In this document: piece after piece, positions 1-8,555 of the stretch
How the letters are laid out: each line of letters begins with the position of its first letter
Position numbering within the stretch: the stretch's first letter is position 1
Made by a program: the position numbers and the translations under genes
Origin: Paenisporosarcina sp049671445
GTDB lineage: Bacteria > Bacillota > Bacilli > Bacillales_A > Planococcaceae
Assembly: GCF_049671445.1 (NCBI RefSeq)
Contig: NZ_JBATUX010000018.1
Span: 7,120-71,119 of the forward strand
Reading direction: 5' to 3'
DNA: 64,000 bases
Notes under the pieces: model-generated
Seen by the model: only the letters and a program-made list of their open reading frames with translations
What the model was told of the DNA's origin: nothing
Database searches by the model: none

Positions 1-1
1 G

Positions 2-805
2 GTACCGGAGTCTTTTATCAAAATTGGAGGAATCAGTGGTCCACTTGAGCAAGCAATCAAAGAAGCAAGGTTTTTACAGGAAATAGGATATGATCTTGGT
101 TTGTTAAGTATGGGGGGATTACAAGACTCTACGGAAGAAGAGTTAATTACTCGTACTAAGAAAATTGCGGAAATCATACCGGTTATCGGCTTTTATTTAC
201 AGCCTGCAGTTGGAGGGCGCATCCTTTCATTTGGTTTTTGGAAGCAGATTGCTGAAATTCCAAACGTTCACGCCATAAAAGTGGCTCCTTTCAATCGCTA
301 TCAAACCTTTGATGTTATTCGAGCGGTATGTCACTCAAGTCGAAATGAAGACATCGCTATTTATACAGGAAATGACGATAACATCATCAATGATTTATTA
401 ACGACTTATCGAATTGATGTGGATGGGAAAAAGGTGGAAAAGCGAATTATCGGAGGGTTACTCGGACATTGGTCGGTGTGGACGAAAACAACAGTAGATA
501 TTTTCCAGACAGTAAAAGAGACTTTAACACATGGTGAAATTCCGAGTGAGTTATTAACACTCGGACAAGAAATCACCGATGCAAATGCCGCATTTTTCGA
601 TCCAAATAACCAATTTAAAGGAAGTATAGCAGGTATTAACGAAGTATTGGCAAGACAAGGAATTCTTCAAGGGAATTGGTGTTTGTTAGATAAGGAAAAA
701 TTAAGTCCCAACCAAAGTGAAGAAATTGATCGTGTATATGCGGCATACCCGCATCTGAACGACGACGAATTTGTAAAAGAGAATTTAGAAAAATGGTTTA
801 ACTAG
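2..805 (+). CDS. DapA-family (dihydrodipicolinate synthase-like) aldolase, 5' truncated
   Basis: The frame is open from base 2, so the first 267 visible codons are the C-terminal part of a class I aldolase whose start lies outside the window. The visible part has a YLQP motif, matching the YxxP catalytic tyrosine motif of the family, and AIKVAPF, which carries the likely Schiff-base lysine. Members of this family cleave or condense keto acids and often act on 2-keto-3-deoxy sugar acids in sugar operons. Here it is followed after 15 bases by a dehydrogenase and further sugar oxidoreductases, so a role as a keto-deoxy sugar acid aldolase is more likely than lysine synthesis. Substrate unknown. 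Confidence 0.8.
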   Translation, partial: VPESFIKIGGISGPLEQAIKEARFLQEIGYDLGLLSMGGLQDSTEEELITRTKKIAEIIPVIGFYLQPAVGGRILSFGFWKQIAEIPNVHAIKVAPFNRYQTFDVIRAVCHSSRNEDIAIYTGNDDNIINDLLTTYRIDVDGKKVEKRIIGGLLGHWSVWTKTTVDIFQTVKETLTHGEIPSELLTLGQEITDANAAFFDPNNQFKGSIAGINEVLARQGILQGNWCLLDKEKLSPNQSEEIDRVYAAYPHLNDDEFVKENLEKWFN

Positions 806-820
806 TTAGGAGCGAACTAA

Positions 821-1819
821 ATGAAGTCAATAGTTGCATGTAATCAAGTAGCTCATATTAAGGACTACGAAAACCCAGAAATAAAACCATCATACTTACT
901 GATTAAGACTCTTTACTCAGCTGTTTCTCCAGGAACCGAGAATACCTTAATTTCCATAAGTGGTGATCATGATATTCCACTGGGATATAGTGCTGTCGGA
1001 GTAGTAGAAGAGTGTGGTGAACAAATAACTGATTACCAAGTTGGTGATATAGTGGCTTGCTACGGAGCACCTTATGTTGGCCATTCAGAGTACTTGGCCG
1101 TACCATCCACATTATGTGCAAAAGTTCCAGACAGTGTTAATCCTAAGGAAGCAGCTCTTGCAGGTATCGGAGCCATTGCGATTCATGCATTGCGAGTAGC
1201 CAAACTTCAATTCGGAGAAACGGTTGTAATTGTAGGATTGGGTTTATTAGGTCAAATGATTGCGAAAATTGCCAATGCAGCTGCCTATAACGTGATTGCC
1301 TTTGATCTTCTGCCGGAGCGAATCGCCTTGTTGCAAGAAGATGCCATTTCTGCATTCACACAGCTTTCAGACATGGAAAGTGAAGTGAAAAAAGCGACAA
1401 ATGGCCAAGGTGCAGATGCAGTTCTATTATGTGCCGGAGGGGAAAAATCGCCACTTACTCAGCAGTGTCTAAACTGGATTCGAAATCAAGGGAGAGTGGT
1501 GATCGTTGGTGATATTGAACCCGATTTTCCTCGCAATCTAATGTTTGCGAAAGAAGCTCAAATTCTGATTTCGCGAGCCGGTGGACCAGGACGTTATGAT
1601 CCGCTCTACGAAAAGCAGGCAACAGATTATCCATATGGCTATATCAGATGGACAGAAGGTAGAAATGTTAAAGAATACATTCGATTGGTACATGACAAGC
1701 GAATTGATGTTCAGTCATTTTTAAGCGATGAGGTCGATTTTGATGAAGCACCTTCCGCTTATGAAGAGTTGAAAACGAATATGTCACAATCACTCACGAA
1801 AATTTTTCGTTATAACTGA
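821..1819 (+). CDS. Medium-chain dehydrogenase/reductase (zinc-binding dehydrogenase-like)
   Basis: A 332-aa protein with an N-terminal GroES-like domain and a Rossmann domain, whose nucleotide-binding motif GLGLLGQ begins near residue 139. At the site where classical zinc alcohol dehydrogenases have GxCGxD, this protein has AVSPGTE, so the usual catalytic zinc cysteine is missing, as in several MDR subfamilies. It probably oxidises or reduces a sugar-derived alcohol or ketone with NAD(P). The start has TTAGGAG nearby, 15 bases after the aldolase gene, so the two are co-transcribed. The substrate is not evident. Confidence 0.8.
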   Translation: MKSIVACNQVAHIKDYENPEIKPSYLLIKTLYSAVSPGTENTLISISGDHDIPLGYSAVGVVEECGEQITDYQVGDIVACYGAPYVGHSEYLAVPSTLCAKVPDSVNPKEAALAGIGAIAIHALRVAKLQFGETVVIVGLGLLGQMIAKIANAAAYNVIAFDLLPERIALLQEDAISAFTQLSDMESEVKKATNGQGADAVLLCAGGEKSPLTQQCLNWIRNQGRVVIVGDIEPDFPRNLMFAKEAQILISRAGGPGRYDPLYEKQATDYPYGYIRWTEGRNVKEYIRLVHDKRIDVQSFLSDEVDFDEAPSAYEELKTNMSQSLTKIFRYN

Positions 1820-1844
1820 AATTTAGCAATAGGGGGCTGGAGAG

Positions 1845-2897
1845 ATGTTAAAAGTTGGTGTGATAGGTGGGGGCTCGATTTCAGAGTTTCATATTAAACC
1901 TTATTTAAAAAACGAAGCTGTCGAATTAGTAGCAATGTGTGACAGTAACGAGCAACGATTAAAAAAAGCAGGTGAACGGTATGGAGTTAGTCATCTATAC
2001 CTTAATTATAAAGAAATGATGCAAAATCCTGATATCGATGCCATAAGTATTTGCACATGGAACAATACACATGCGGAAATTGCGATTGCTGCACTTGATG
2101 CAGGAAAGCATGTCTTAGTTGAAAAACCATTAAGTATATCGGTAGAGGAAGCATTGGCTGTCGAAGAAGCTGTAAAACGATCCGGTAAAATACTTCAAAT
2201 TGGATTTGTAAGACGTCACGGCACCAATACGAAGCTGTTAAAAAAGTTTATTGATCAAGATGAGTTAGGCCATATTTATTATGCAAAAGCGACCTGTCTA
2301 AGAAGACTTGGTAATCCCGGTGGATGGTTTAGCAATCAATCCAAATCAGGCGGGGGTCCGTTGATGGATTTAGGTGTACACATGATTGATATTTGTTGGT
2401 ACATGATGGGGAAACCGCGACCAGTATCCGTTAGTGGAAACACGTATTCAAAACTAGGCAATCGTAACAATATTGAAAACCTATCTTTCTATAAGGCAGC
2501 AGATTATGATGCTTCTCTAAATGATGTGGAAGATTTGGCTAACGCTCTTATTCGCTTCGAAAACGGAGCTTCCTTATACGTTGATGTAAGCTTTACACTT
2601 CAAGCAAAAGAGGACGAATTGTATGTGAAATTGTTTGGGGATAAAGGCGGAGCAGAAATTGAGCCAGAGTTAGTGATGGTTACGGAGAAAAACAATACGA
2701 TATTAAATGTTACGCCTCAAGTGGACAACTTAAGTTTTGATTTTGAACAAGCCTTCACAAACGAAATTAATCATTTCGTAGAATGCTGTATAGAAGGAAA
2801 AGAACCTTTGGCTCCTGTTGCAGATGGTGTTGAGGTCATGAAGATGTTATGTGCCATTTATGAATCTGCGAAAACAAACAAAGAGGTTTATTTATAA
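1845..2897 (+). CDS. Gfo/Idh/MocA family NAD(P)-dependent oxidoreductase
   Basis: A 350-aa protein of normal family length. The N-terminal Rossmann motif is GVIGGGSISEFH (residues 5-16), the conserved EKP of the family lies in LVEKPLS near residue 94, and the catalytic region DLGVHMIDICWYMMG is intact. Family members oxidise sugars, inositols or glycosides, often at C3. The ATG follows an AGGGGGCTGGAG ribosome site. The stop codon abuts the ATG of the FAD oxidoreductase, so the genes are translationally close. It is one of two complete and one degenerate Gfo/Idh proteins in this operon. Confidence 0.88.
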   Translation: MLKVGVIGGGSISEFHIKPYLKNEAVELVAMCDSNEQRLKKAGERYGVSHLYLNYKEMMQNPDIDAISICTWNNTHAEIAIAALDAGKHVLVEKPLSISVEEALAVEEAVKRSGKILQIGFVRRHGTNTKLLKKFIDQDELGHIYYAKATCLRRLGNPGGWFSNQSKSGGGPLMDLGVHMIDICWYMMGKPRPVSVSGNTYSKLGNRNNIENLSFYKAADYDASLNDVEDLANALIRFENGASLYVDVSFTLQAKEDELYVKLFGDKGGAEIEPELVMVTEKNNTILNVTPQVDNLSFDFEQAFTNEINHFVECCIEGKEPLAPVADGVEVMKMLCAIYESAKTNKEVYL

Positions 2898-4463
2898 ATG
2901 GAAACAACTCATACAGATTTATTTATTGCAGGTGGAGGTCTTGGAGGTTGTGCTGCAGCATTATCAGCATGTGCAAACGGGTTACAAGTTGTCATGACGG
3001 AAGAAACGGATTGGATTGGTGGCCAAGTCACTTCTCAAGGTGTACCCCCCGATGAGCATCAGTGGATTGAGAATTTTGGGTCAACTAGACGATATCGGGA
3101 ATATCGAGAAAAAGTTCGGCAATGGTATTTAGAGAACATGAATGTTAACGACAAGAAGTCGCTTTTTAATCCAGGCAATGGTCTGGTCAGCAATATTTGT
3201 CATGATCCACGAGTTAGTCTGCATGTTTTACAAGACATGCTCATGCCCTATGTCTTAACAGGACAATTAACCATCAAGTTAAATACTGTAGTTAGTGAAA
3301 TAAAGCGAGAAGGTAGAACCCTTCATAGCGCGTTAATCCATAACTTGACCGCAAATAAAGAAACAAGAATGACGGCGTGTTATTTTATTGATGCAACGGA
3401 AGCTGGCGACGTTCTTCCGCTAGCAGAACTTGAGTATGTAGTAGGGGCTGAAGCAAAGAGCGATACGAATGAACCACATGCGTTAGAAGTTGCGGACCCT
3501 CAAGATATCCAGGCAATCACGCACGTGCTAGCCATGGAATATCGAGAACATGAGGATCACACAATCGAAGAGCCTGAAATGTACATCTTTTGGCGAGATT
3601 TTCATCCATCGATTTGGCCGGATAAGTATTTAAGTTTTTATGCACCTCATCCTATTACAAAAGAGAAGCGGGAATATACGCTTTTCCGTCAAGAAACTGG
3701 ATTTCCCCTTTGGGATTACCGACGCATTTTTGATTGTGAGCAGTTCAATTCATGGGTATATGCAGGAGATCTTAGCCTTATGAATTGGCCGCAAAGCGAT
3801 TACTTCTTAGGCAATATTTATGATGTTTCTGAGCAAGACAAGAAAAAGCATTTGTATCAAGCCAAACAACTGAGTTTATCCCTTTTCTATTGGCTACAAA
3901 CAGAAGCGCCAAGACCTGACGGTGGAAAAGGTTACCCGGGACTGAAGCTTCGAAAAGATGTGTTTCAAACAGAAGATGGGTTAGCGAAGGCTGCCTATAT
4001 TCGAGAGTCCAGACGAATTAATGCCGAATATACAGTTGTAGAGCAAGATGTCTCACCAGAATTTAATGAGGCTCGAACAGGCAAGTTTTACGAAGATCGG
4101 GTTGGTCTTGGTTCTTATAGTATCGATTTACATCCGAGTATGGCAGGTAAAACGTATTTAGATATTCCGGCATTGCCGTATCATATTCCGTTGGGCGCTC
4201 TAATTCCAAAAGATGCGGAAAATTTATTAGCAGGATGTAAAAATATAGGCACCACACATATTACTAATGGTTGCTATCGCCTCCATCCGACTGAATGGAA
4301 TATTGGAGAAGCCTGTGGAGCACTAGTGGCTTTTTGTATAAAAACAGAAGCATCACCAAAAGAAGTTCGTGAAAGTAAGGAGCTATTGCAAACCTTTCAA
4401 AATGAGCTCCGAGAAGATGGCTTTCAATTAGAATGGCCACAAGAATTTTATGAAAAACGATAG
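2898..4463 (+). CDS. FAD-dependent oxidoreductase (FAD_oxidored type)
   Basis: A 521-aa protein with an N-terminal dinucleotide-binding motif GGGLGGCAAALSACANG (about residues 11-27), then an IGGQVTSQG motif typical of this FAD-dependent family. A C-terminal FAD-contact segment is near AGCKNIGTTHITNG. No signal peptide is seen, so it is cytoplasmic. Related proteins occur in polysaccharide and modified-sugar loci of Bacillales, Bacteroidetes and Planctomycetes, but few have a proven reaction. It begins directly after the preceding stop. A second, diverged member is encoded at 10266-11858. Confidence 0.82.
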   Translation: METTHTDLFIAGGGLGGCAAALSACANGLQVVMTEETDWIGGQVTSQGVPPDEHQWIENFGSTRRYREYREKVRQWYLENMNVNDKKSLFNPGNGLVSNICHDPRVSLHVLQDMLMPYVLTGQLTIKLNTVVSEIKREGRTLHSALIHNLTANKETRMTACYFIDATEAGDVLPLAELEYVVGAEAKSDTNEPHALEVADPQDIQAITHVLAMEYREHEDHTIEEPEMYIFWRDFHPSIWPDKYLSFYAPHPITKEKREYTLFRQETGFPLWDYRRIFDCEQFNSWVYAGDLSLMNWPQSDYFLGNIYDVSEQDKKKHLYQAKQLSLSLFYWLQTEAPRPDGGKGYPGLKLRKDVFQTEDGLAKAAYIRESRRINAEYTVVEQDVSPEFNEARTGKFYEDRVGLGSYSIDLHPSMAGKTYLDIPALPYHIPLGALIPKDAENLLAGCKNIGTTHITNGCYRLHPTEWNIGEACGALVAFCIKTEASPKEVRESKELLQTFQNELREDGFQLEWPQEFYEKR

Positions 4464-4475
4464 GGGATTATCGAA

Positions 4476-5456
4476 ATGGGAAGACGTGTAGGTGATTTAA
4501 GTCTAGAAGAATTAAACATGTATCGACCACCATTATCTACGAAGCCCGCTGATTTTGATGCGTTTTGGAAAAATCAAATTCAATCAATTGAACATATGAG
4601 CCCGACTGTTGAGGTTAGTTTTAGGGAGTATCCTGTACCAAGTGTTGAAGTGGCGGATATTACATTTGAGAGTTGGGACGGTACAATTTTGAAAGGGATT
4701 CTTGTGAAACCTAGAAACGTGACGGCATGTCCCGTCATTCATAGTTTCCATGGATACACTGGGTCTCGTGGTCTACCAATAGATTACTTGAAATGGACGA
4801 GCTTAGGAGTCGCAGTCTATGCATTTGATGTGCGTGGTCAAGGAGAGTCTCCTGACCATGCAAGATATCCGAATGGAAGCAGGACGCCGGGATGGATGTT
4901 AGATGGAATTTTAAATTCGGAATCTTATTATTATACGAATGTTTACAAGGATATTTGGATGCAATTCAATTGGATTGTTTCCGAAGATTCTCCTGTAAAC
5001 CATACGAAAATCGCTTTAGCAGGCTCATCACAAGGCGGTGGATTGGCACTTAGCTTGGCGGGGCTTGTTCAAAATGTGGATGCAGTGATTGCTGATTATC
5101 CTTTTCTGGCGCATTTTGAACGTGCCCTCAAAATTGCTCCGGCGGGTCCCTATCTGGAAATCGTCAATTATTTTAAAGTGTCCGATCCCCAATATAAAAC
5201 ATATGAAATCGCCATGCGTACGCTTGGATACATTGACTGTGTACATTTTTGTGGAGACATTCCCTTTCCTACATTAATGCAAATTGGTCTCGAAGATGAC
5301 GTAACGCCACCATCCACCGTCTTTGCAGCCTATCATCATCTATCGTCTAAAGACAAAAAGATAGAGGTATACCCGCAGTTTAGTCATGAAACGAATCCCT
5401 TTCATGAAGAAAAAAAACTGGCATTTATCATGAAATACCTGATTGATTCCATGTAA
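4476..5456 (+). CDS. Acetylxylan esterase / cephalosporin-C deacetylase family (CE7) hydrolase
   Basis: A 326-aa alpha/beta hydrolase. The N terminus (DLSLEELNMYRPPLSTKPADFDAFW, split here as DLSLEELNMYRP and KPADFDAFW) is typical of the AXE1/CE7 family. The nucleophile serine is S185 in GSSQGG. The acid is probably in GLEDDVTPP, and the histidine in FSHETNPF. CE7 enzymes remove O-acetyl groups from xylo-oligosaccharides and other small acetylated sugars. Lack of a signal peptide suggests it deacetylates imported oligosaccharides. It is 12 bases downstream of the FAD oxidoreductase. Confidence 0.85.
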   Translation: MGRRVGDLSLEELNMYRPPLSTKPADFDAFWKNQIQSIEHMSPTVEVSFREYPVPSVEVADITFESWDGTILKGILVKPRNVTACPVIHSFHGYTGSRGLPIDYLKWTSLGVAVYAFDVRGQGESPDHARYPNGSRTPGWMLDGILNSESYYYTNVYKDIWMQFNWIVSEDSPVNHTKIALAGSSQGGGLALSLAGLVQNVDAVIADYPFLAHFERALKIAPAGPYLEIVNYFKVSDPQYKTYEIAMRTLGYIDCVHFCGDIPFPTLMQIGLEDDVTPPSTVFAAYHHLSSKDKKIEVYPQFSHETNPFHEEKKLAFIMKYLIDSM

Positions 5457-5471
5457 AGAGAAGGTGATTAA

Positions 5472-6314
5472 ATGAAAATTAGTGTAAGTATGTATAGCTT
5501 ATCCTCCACTATCAAAAAAGAAAACTGGACCATTGCTGATTTTATCCATTATGCCAAGAGTATTTCTCTTGACGGAGTGGAGTTGCTGGATATGTATTGG
5601 CCGAACGATGAAGATGTACAATCTGAAGTCGAGAAAGTTAAACATGTCTTAAATGAAACGGGTCTGCATGTGTCCGCATATGATGTTTCCAATAATTTTG
5701 TGAAAGAATCTCCTGAAGAACGAATGAAAGAAGTAGAAAAAGTCTTAGATGGAATACACATTGCGAAACAATTAGGGGCACCGGTAGTTCGAGTATTTTG
5801 TGGGGATGTCCATGGTGACATTACATTTGATGATGGTTCTGAATGGATTATTGAGAGCCTAAAACTTTGTGTAGAAAGAGCGGAACAAGAGAATATCCTA
5901 TTAGCTATTGAAAACCATGGGTTATTAGCTGGGAAGAGCGAAATGATTGATCATATTATTCAAGCTGTGAACAGTCCATTCGTAAAAAGTACATTTGATA
6001 CCGGGAACTTTTTACTCGTGCATGAATCTCCTTTAGAAGCATTTAATCGCTTAAAAGGTGATATCGTTCATGTACATTTCAAAGATTTTCGTGAAAAAGA
6101 AGATCATGAATCACTTCGAGGCTTTCGATCAACAGAAGGTAAGGAACTGATCGGTACTGTACCAGGGGACGGGTTGGTCAATCTCGATATAATCATTCAA
6201 GGTCTAAAGGAATTAGACTATGACGGTTGGTTATCGATTGAATATGAAGGTCATGATGATGCGAAGCTCGCAAATGAAGAAGCGGTAAATCGCTTAAGAA
6301 ATATATTGGGATAG
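5472..6314 (+). CDS. Sugar phosphate isomerase/epimerase-like TIM-barrel protein
   Basis: A 280-aa AP-endonuclease-2/xylose-isomerase-like TIM barrel. The expected metal ligands are visible in order: Glu in LAIENHG, Asp in STFDTGNF, His in VHVHFKDF and Glu in LSIEYEG. Relatives include sugar epimerases, inosose dehydratases and the enzymes that cleave 3-keto glycosides after oxidation by a Gfo/Idh partner. With Gfo/Idh genes on both sides, the last role is an attractive possibility, but it is inference. The ATG is preceded by GAGAAGGTGATTAA. Confidence 0.82.
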   Translation: MKISVSMYSLSSTIKKENWTIADFIHYAKSISLDGVELLDMYWPNDEDVQSEVEKVKHVLNETGLHVSAYDVSNNFVKESPEERMKEVEKVLDGIHIAKQLGAPVVRVFCGDVHGDITFDDGSEWIIESLKLCVERAEQENILLAIENHGLLAGKSEMIDHIIQAVNSPFVKSTFDTGNFLLVHESPLEAFNRLKGDIVHVHFKDFREKEDHESLRGFRSTEGKELIGTVPGDGLVNLDIIIQGLKELDYDGWLSIEYEGHDDAKLANEEAVNRLRNILG

Positions 6315-6318
6315 GAGG

Positions 6319-7047
6319 TTGGATAAGATGACTATCGTATTAGTGGAAAGTCTAGACAAATTAGACAAACGAAAAACGGTAATGAATAAAGAAACAATAA
6401 GCTCTTTTGACGAAATAAAAGAGAATAAAGACGAGAATTTCGCTTTTGTAATGGAAGCTACTGAAGATAATGTCCGAAGTGTAACTAAGCATACTGATCG
6501 TGTTTTTCTTCCGTCTAAGTCTCTAATGACTTTTAATTCAGCAGTGGATTGTTACGTTTATTTTGATTTAGAAAGCTATCCATTTTTCCAGAAGTTCAAA
6601 AAACTCATGGGGCAGCTACAACAATTGAAAGGGGTACTTCGTTTTAGACGAACGATGCTTGAAGAAAACCAGGCGCTCGTCTTATCAGATTTATATGTTC
6701 TCTCTTCTATTTTTGGAGGCCTTGAATCCGTTCATATCAAACAGTCGAAACGACAATCAGGCTCTTTTCATATGATTATGCTGGTGAATTTCGGAAAAGG
6801 GATCATGTCACATATTGAGTATACAGTCGCTAATGAAGAGCGAATTGAGCTTGAGTTAAGTGGAATTAAATCGATTGTCGAATTTAATAGTGACCACATG
6901 AAGCCGATACAACCTGAAAGTAAAACGAGTTTACCATTAAGCTACTCTGTAGATGATATTATCGCCTCCGCACGAAAAGTGGATGACAATATGTTGAAGA
7001 GTCTACATGCTATTCGAGAATTGATAGAAGGGAGGGTCTCTGTATGA
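6319..7047 (+). CDS. Degenerate Gfo/Idh/MocA-like protein lacking cofactor and catalytic motifs
   Basis: A 242-aa protein with no clear family motif, but by eye it tracks the last two thirds of the Gfo/Idh fold. The segment SSFDEIKENKDENFAFVME matches the region before EKP; RVFLPSKSL replaces VLVEKPL; LSDLYVLSSIFGGLESVHI replaces the HMID catalytic helix; a final strand region ends in IELELSGIKSIVEF. The first Rossmann half with GxGxxG is gone, as are EKP and the catalytic His. It sits between the TIM-barrel gene (4 bases upstream) and a full Gfo/Idh gene whose ATG overlaps its stop. It may be a non-catalytic partner subunit. The start could be the ATG at 6319 or the later ATG at 6328, which has a better-spaced AGGAGG. 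Confidence 0.6.
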   Translation: MDKMTIVLVESLDKLDKRKTVMNKETISSFDEIKENKDENFAFVMEATEDNVRSVTKHTDRVFLPSKSLMTFNSAVDCYVYFDLESYPFFQKFKKLMGQLQQLKGVLRFRRTMLEENQALVLSDLYVLSSIFGGLESVHIKQSKRQSGSFHMIMLVNFGKGIMSHIEYTVANEERIELELSGIKSIVEFNSDHMKPIQPESKTSLPLSYSVDDIIASARKVDDNMLKSLHAIRELIEGRVSV

Positions 7048-8018
7048 AAATAGGGATGATGAGCTTTGCACATATGCACGCCTACAGTTATGCAGATAGC
7101 ATAATGCAAATTCCTGGTGTTGAACTCGTGGCAATTTTCGATGAAGATCAAGGTCGTAGAAGTGAATTGGCGAAAGTATATAAAACTACTTGTTACAGTG
7201 ATCAATCCGAATTTCTAAAACTGGATTTGGATGCTGTCATTATTTGTAGTGAGAATAGTCGTCACAAGGAAATGGTAATCAATGCGGCAAATGCGAAAAA
7301 ACATATTTTATGCGAAAAACCAATTGCGACAAATTTGAAGGATGCAGAAGAAATGATTCGGGTATGCGAAGACAACCAAGTTATTTTGCAGGTTGCCTAT
7401 CCTGTAAGATTCAGTTCACCTATTCAACAAATAAAAGAAATGGTGGATCACGGAGAGTTAGGGGAAATTGTCGCTTTTCGAACAACGAATCGTGGACAAA
7501 ACCCAGGTGGATGGTTTATCGAAGAACAACTATCAGGCGGCGGGGCTGTCCTCGATCATACCGTTCATATGGTCGACATCATGCGATGGTTATTAAATGA
7601 AGAAGTAACGGAAGTTCATGCAATGGTTGATTCGTATTTCCATCAAGTGGAAATTGATGATGCTGGACTTTTGACGCTTGAATTTAACAATGGCGTGATA
7701 GCTTCCCACGATGCAAGTTGGTCACGTTTTGCTGAGTATCCAATGTGGGGTGACGTGACGATTGAAGTTATCGGAACGAAGCAAACGGTGAAAGTCGATG
7801 CTTTTGCGGAACATCTGCGAGTATTTTCCAACAAAGATAAATCGCTAGAACATCATTTTTTCGGTAATGATATGGACTTTGGCTTAATCCTCGATTTTAT
7901 TGACTGTGTCAAAGTAGGGCGAGCGCCATCAATTACAGGTTTTGATGGATTAAAGTCTTTAGAAGTAGCACTGGCAGCTTATGAATCAAGTAAATTAAGA
8001 AAGACAATTTGTTTATAA
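7044..8018 (+). CDS. Gfo/Idh/MocA family oxidoreductase
   Basis: A 324-aa protein. The EKP motif is in HILCEKPIA, and the catalytic region is DHTVHMVDIMRWLL. The N-terminal motif is GMMSFAHMHAYSY rather than GxGxxG, a variant seen in some family branches that keep the fold. An ATGA overlap with the preceding gene couples their translation, which supports the two acting together. It is the last gene before a 540-base repeat-rich gap with no strong terminator, so the operon may end here or read on. Confidence 0.87.
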   Translation: MKIGMMSFAHMHAYSYADSIMQIPGVELVAIFDEDQGRRSELAKVYKTTCYSDQSEFLKLDLDAVIICSENSRHKEMVINAANAKKHILCEKPIATNLKDAEEMIRVCEDNQVILQVAYPVRFSSPIQQIKEMVDHGELGEIVAFRTTNRGQNPGGWFIEEQLSGGGAVLDHTVHMVDIMRWLLNEEVTEVHAMVDSYFHQVEIDDAGLLTLEFNNGVIASHDASWSRFAEYPMWGDVTIEVIGTKQTVKVDAFAEHLRVFSNKDKSLEHHFFGNDMDFGLILDFIDCVKVGRAPSITGFDGLKSLEVALAAYESSKLRKTICL

Positions 8019-8030
8019 ATCGCTACTGAT

Positions 8031-8194
8031 GATTTCCGTTACATGCAGACGCTTTCCGCGGGCGGTCCGGGAGCCTCGCGTGAAAAACTTGTGCTCCTGC
8101 GGTTACTCGTCGCAAACGAGTTGTTGAGACCAACTCGTTTACTGCGAGGTCTAGTTTGGACACGCTTACCCGGCGCCTTCTACTACAATCATTC
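8031..8194 (-). repeat. Dispersed repeat, copy A1 (reverse orientation)
   Basis: On the reverse strand this reads as the same element as the copies at 25594-25777 and 59278-59455. It starts near GATTGTAGTAGAAGG, has a central hairpin with CGAGTTG and CAACTCG arms, then the conserved core GCGACGAGTAACCGCAGGAGC, and ends GCCCGCGGAAAGCGTC...GTAACGGAAATC. Open frames across it are by-products of its high GC content. Function unknown. Confidence 0.8.
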
Positions 8195-8240
8195 TAGTGA
8201 AAAAGTATATGAGATAGCTTTCGATTTAGTGATATGTAGC

Positions 8241-8352
8241 AAAACAGTGAAGACTCCAGCGGGAATAGCGAAGTGCAGAAATCCACTCGGACGTTAAGTC
8301 CGAGTTAGTTCGGCGCAAGCCCGCGGAAAGCATAACTGTTTTGCGGAATATC
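8241..8352 (+). repeat. Dispersed repeat, diverged copy A2 (forward orientation)
   Basis: A shorter, diverged copy facing A1. It keeps the left part (GTGAAGACTCCAGCGGGAATAGCG), a perfect hairpin ACTCGGAC/GTCCGAGT at 8285-8305, and the right end GCCCGCGGAAAGC...CGGAATATCAACAG. It lacks the GACGAGTAACCGCAGGAGC core. A1 and A2 together form an inverted pair between two sugar genes. Confidence 0.65.
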
Positions 8353-8395
8353 AACAGCAACAGTTAATATAGCCAATAAAAAAGAAGGAATCAGC

Positions 8396-8459
8396 CCCGT
8401 ACCGCGGGCGTTCCTTTGTTTGCCTCCGGAGTCGCCGCCTTTCACTATAATCATTTTCA
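8396..8459 (-). repeat. Dispersed repeat fragment A3
   Basis: A partial copy in reverse orientation: CCGCGGGCG at one end and GGAGTCGCCGCCTTTCACTATAATCATT at the other, matching the outer left end of the full element. The middle is missing. The rest of 8460-8555 shows nothing more than AT-rich DNA and the ribosome binding site of the next gene. Confidence 0.55.
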
Positions 8460-8555
8460 GTTTAATAATCAAAACTACAGAGCTTAATAAATAGTAGAGA
8501 TAAAAAACTTGATTCTGTGTGAAAAAAATCCTCTAGTTGGGAAGGTGCTACTAAC

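Noticed and set aside
8043..8297. 84-aa open frame rich in Leu and Arg
   Set aside because: It runs across repeat copies A1 and A2; GC-rich repeat sequence gives open frames on several strands. The same holds for frames at 25576-25782 and 59182-59421.
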